Assembly (NCBI GenBank): GCA_036897095.1
Contig: JAYMSP010002492.1
Location: 1-23,961, forward strand
DNA length: 23,961 nt
Direction of reading: 5' to 3'
Source: Plantago elongata
Taxonomy: Eukaryota; Streptophyta; Magnoliopsida; Lamiales; Plantaginaceae
Shown one piece after another: positions 23,141 to 23,961 of the stretch (position 1 is its first letter; the number at the start of each line of letters is the position of its first letter). The notes beneath the pieces were generated by a model, which was not told the DNA's origin, searched no databases, and saw only the letters and a list, made by a program, of their open reading frames with translations. The translations under genes and the position numbers were made by a program.

Positions 23141-23446
23141 GGGAAAATTACAAAACCCACCTCTCCTCATTGACCTCATCTCAAATAACCCTCTGTTGTA
23201 TGAAGAATACAAATCATTTCAAAAAATGAACTGTTTTCAAAAACTAATTACAAACAGTTCCAAAAGTCAACGCCGGATTTCATGTCATGCTGAAGACACA
23301 CGCCTTTGATGATTTGGCATGCCATGTCATAATTTCTTATGTTCTTTATTTAATTCAGGCTGGGTTTATTTGTAATATGTTTCATGTGCATATTAGACTG
23401 TATGTTGACCATTCCTTGACCTGCAAATGGTGGGTGTATATGTAAT
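23141..23446. repeat. MITE-like inverted-repeat region
   Basis: ATTACAAAACCCACC at 23147-23161 is matched in inverted, diverged form by GGGTTTATTTGTAAT at 23362-23376 and by GGGTGTATATGTAAT at 23432-23446. The middle has no coding potential. The GGGTTTATTTGTAATAT string is identical over 17 bp to 2509-2525 in intron 1 of the first gene. This fits a small non-autonomous DNA element family, but its borders are not certain. Confidence 0.4.
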
Positions 23447-23500
23447 ACGTTTGTGGGATTTTTGGATTTATATGCAATAACTACATTAGATTTTTTTTTT

Positions 23501-23727
23501 ACTATAAATAACATTTCTTCTTTTTTTTTCCTCATACTCTTCTTCTTGTTCTTTATTTATTTATTTATTTATCTTTCTACTTAAATATGGCTCAAAACTC
23601 CTAAAGTTCAAGCGCTCGAAGCATTGCAATTGTCGTCATGATAATTGTTCAGGGTATTGTACGGTGGTTATATCAAGTAATACGAAGAATAACGTTAGGT
23701 TGCCAATTCTCAAATCCACACAAATGA
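23501..23727 (+). pseudogene. Promoter-like site and small hydrophobic ORF broken by a stop codon
   Basis: A TATA box (CTATAAATAA, around 23501-23510) is followed by a CT-rich leader with a TTTA microsatellite (23551-23573) and an ATG at 23587-23589. The frame reads MAQNS, a TAA at 23602-23604, then continues open to a TGA at 23725-23727 with a hydrophobic run (SIAIVVMIIVQGIV). Without the TAA it would be a ~46-residue small protein with one membrane segment or signal anchor. No family is recognised. It may be a decayed small-peptide gene or chance. Confidence 0.3.
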
Positions 23728-23961
23728 GCATGAAGGGACAAGCTAAATGAGCAATGGAGCTGGAAGTGTTGGAAGAGATAATCCAGACATATTCCTTAGG
23801 AAATTAGTTGCAATTAACCTAATGTTTTTTGGTGTGTTCTTATGTTGTTTGACTTGATGTATTTGAAAGTGTGCAAGAGGATATGAAATAGTATCAAAAA
23901 ATATGAAATCCCCCAAACTATTTAACATGCTAGGCAAAAAAGGGTAAAAAAGTAAACTATA

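Overview
This window is nuclear DNA from a flowering plant, most likely a eudicot. The evidence is long AT-rich intergenic DNA, split genes with GT-AG introns that I could assemble in frame, plant-only gene families (a plastid-targeted MATE carrier, an RD19-type vacuolar protease, a plant BMT5-like/DUF2431 protein), and remains of Ty1/copia, Helitron, SINE and MITE-like elements. I cannot name the species. Nothing in the window is prokaryotic, and I see no rRNA, functional tRNA or CRISPR.

Layout. (1) 1-1017 is the 3' half of a decayed Ty1/copia polyprotein (reverse transcriptase and RNase H) followed by an LTR fragment. (2) 1104-4729, plus strand: an intact three-exon BMT5-like (DUF2431) gene of 329 aa, whose nearest TATA box lies inside the LTR fragment. 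Its intron 2 holds a SINE with target-site duplication and a duplicated 3' splice site. (3) 4730-8761 is gene-poor, with a ~100-bp-period degenerate repeat array (6560-7560), a promoter/first-exon-like relic, and a cluster of perfect hairpins ending in a MITE-like tip (8476-8606). (4) 8762-14020, minus strand: an intact 14-exon MATE gene of 530 aa, similar to plastid DTX46/EDS5. One of its introns carries a 20-bp SINE remnant inside a perfect 17-bp duplication. (5) 14021-17034 is repeat-rich and has no intact gene. (6) 17035-19607, minus strand: an intact four-exon RD19/cathepsin-F-like cysteine protease of 369 aa. (7) 19839-21217, minus strand: the 3' end of a Helitron with terminal hairpin, CTAA end and broken helicase, directly abutting a decayed MYB/SANT-domain gene start (21218-21485). 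(8) 21486-23961 is gene-poor, with a tRNA-derived SINE (22661-22855) bounded by an 18-bp duplication, a MITE-like inverted-repeat region, and a promoter-like site followed by a small ORF broken by one stop.

The three intact host genes do not form a pathway. The MATE carrier and the RD19-like protease belong to families with members linked to immunity (salicylate-precursor export; pathogen and dehydration response), but their adjacency is probably chance. The main theme is transposable-element material at gene control points: a copia LTR at the DUF2431 promoter, a Helitron end carrying a G-box 232 bp upstream of the RD19-like start codon, SINE insertions in two introns, and a Helitron-MYB chimera. 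I see no convincing new enzymatic or defence system.
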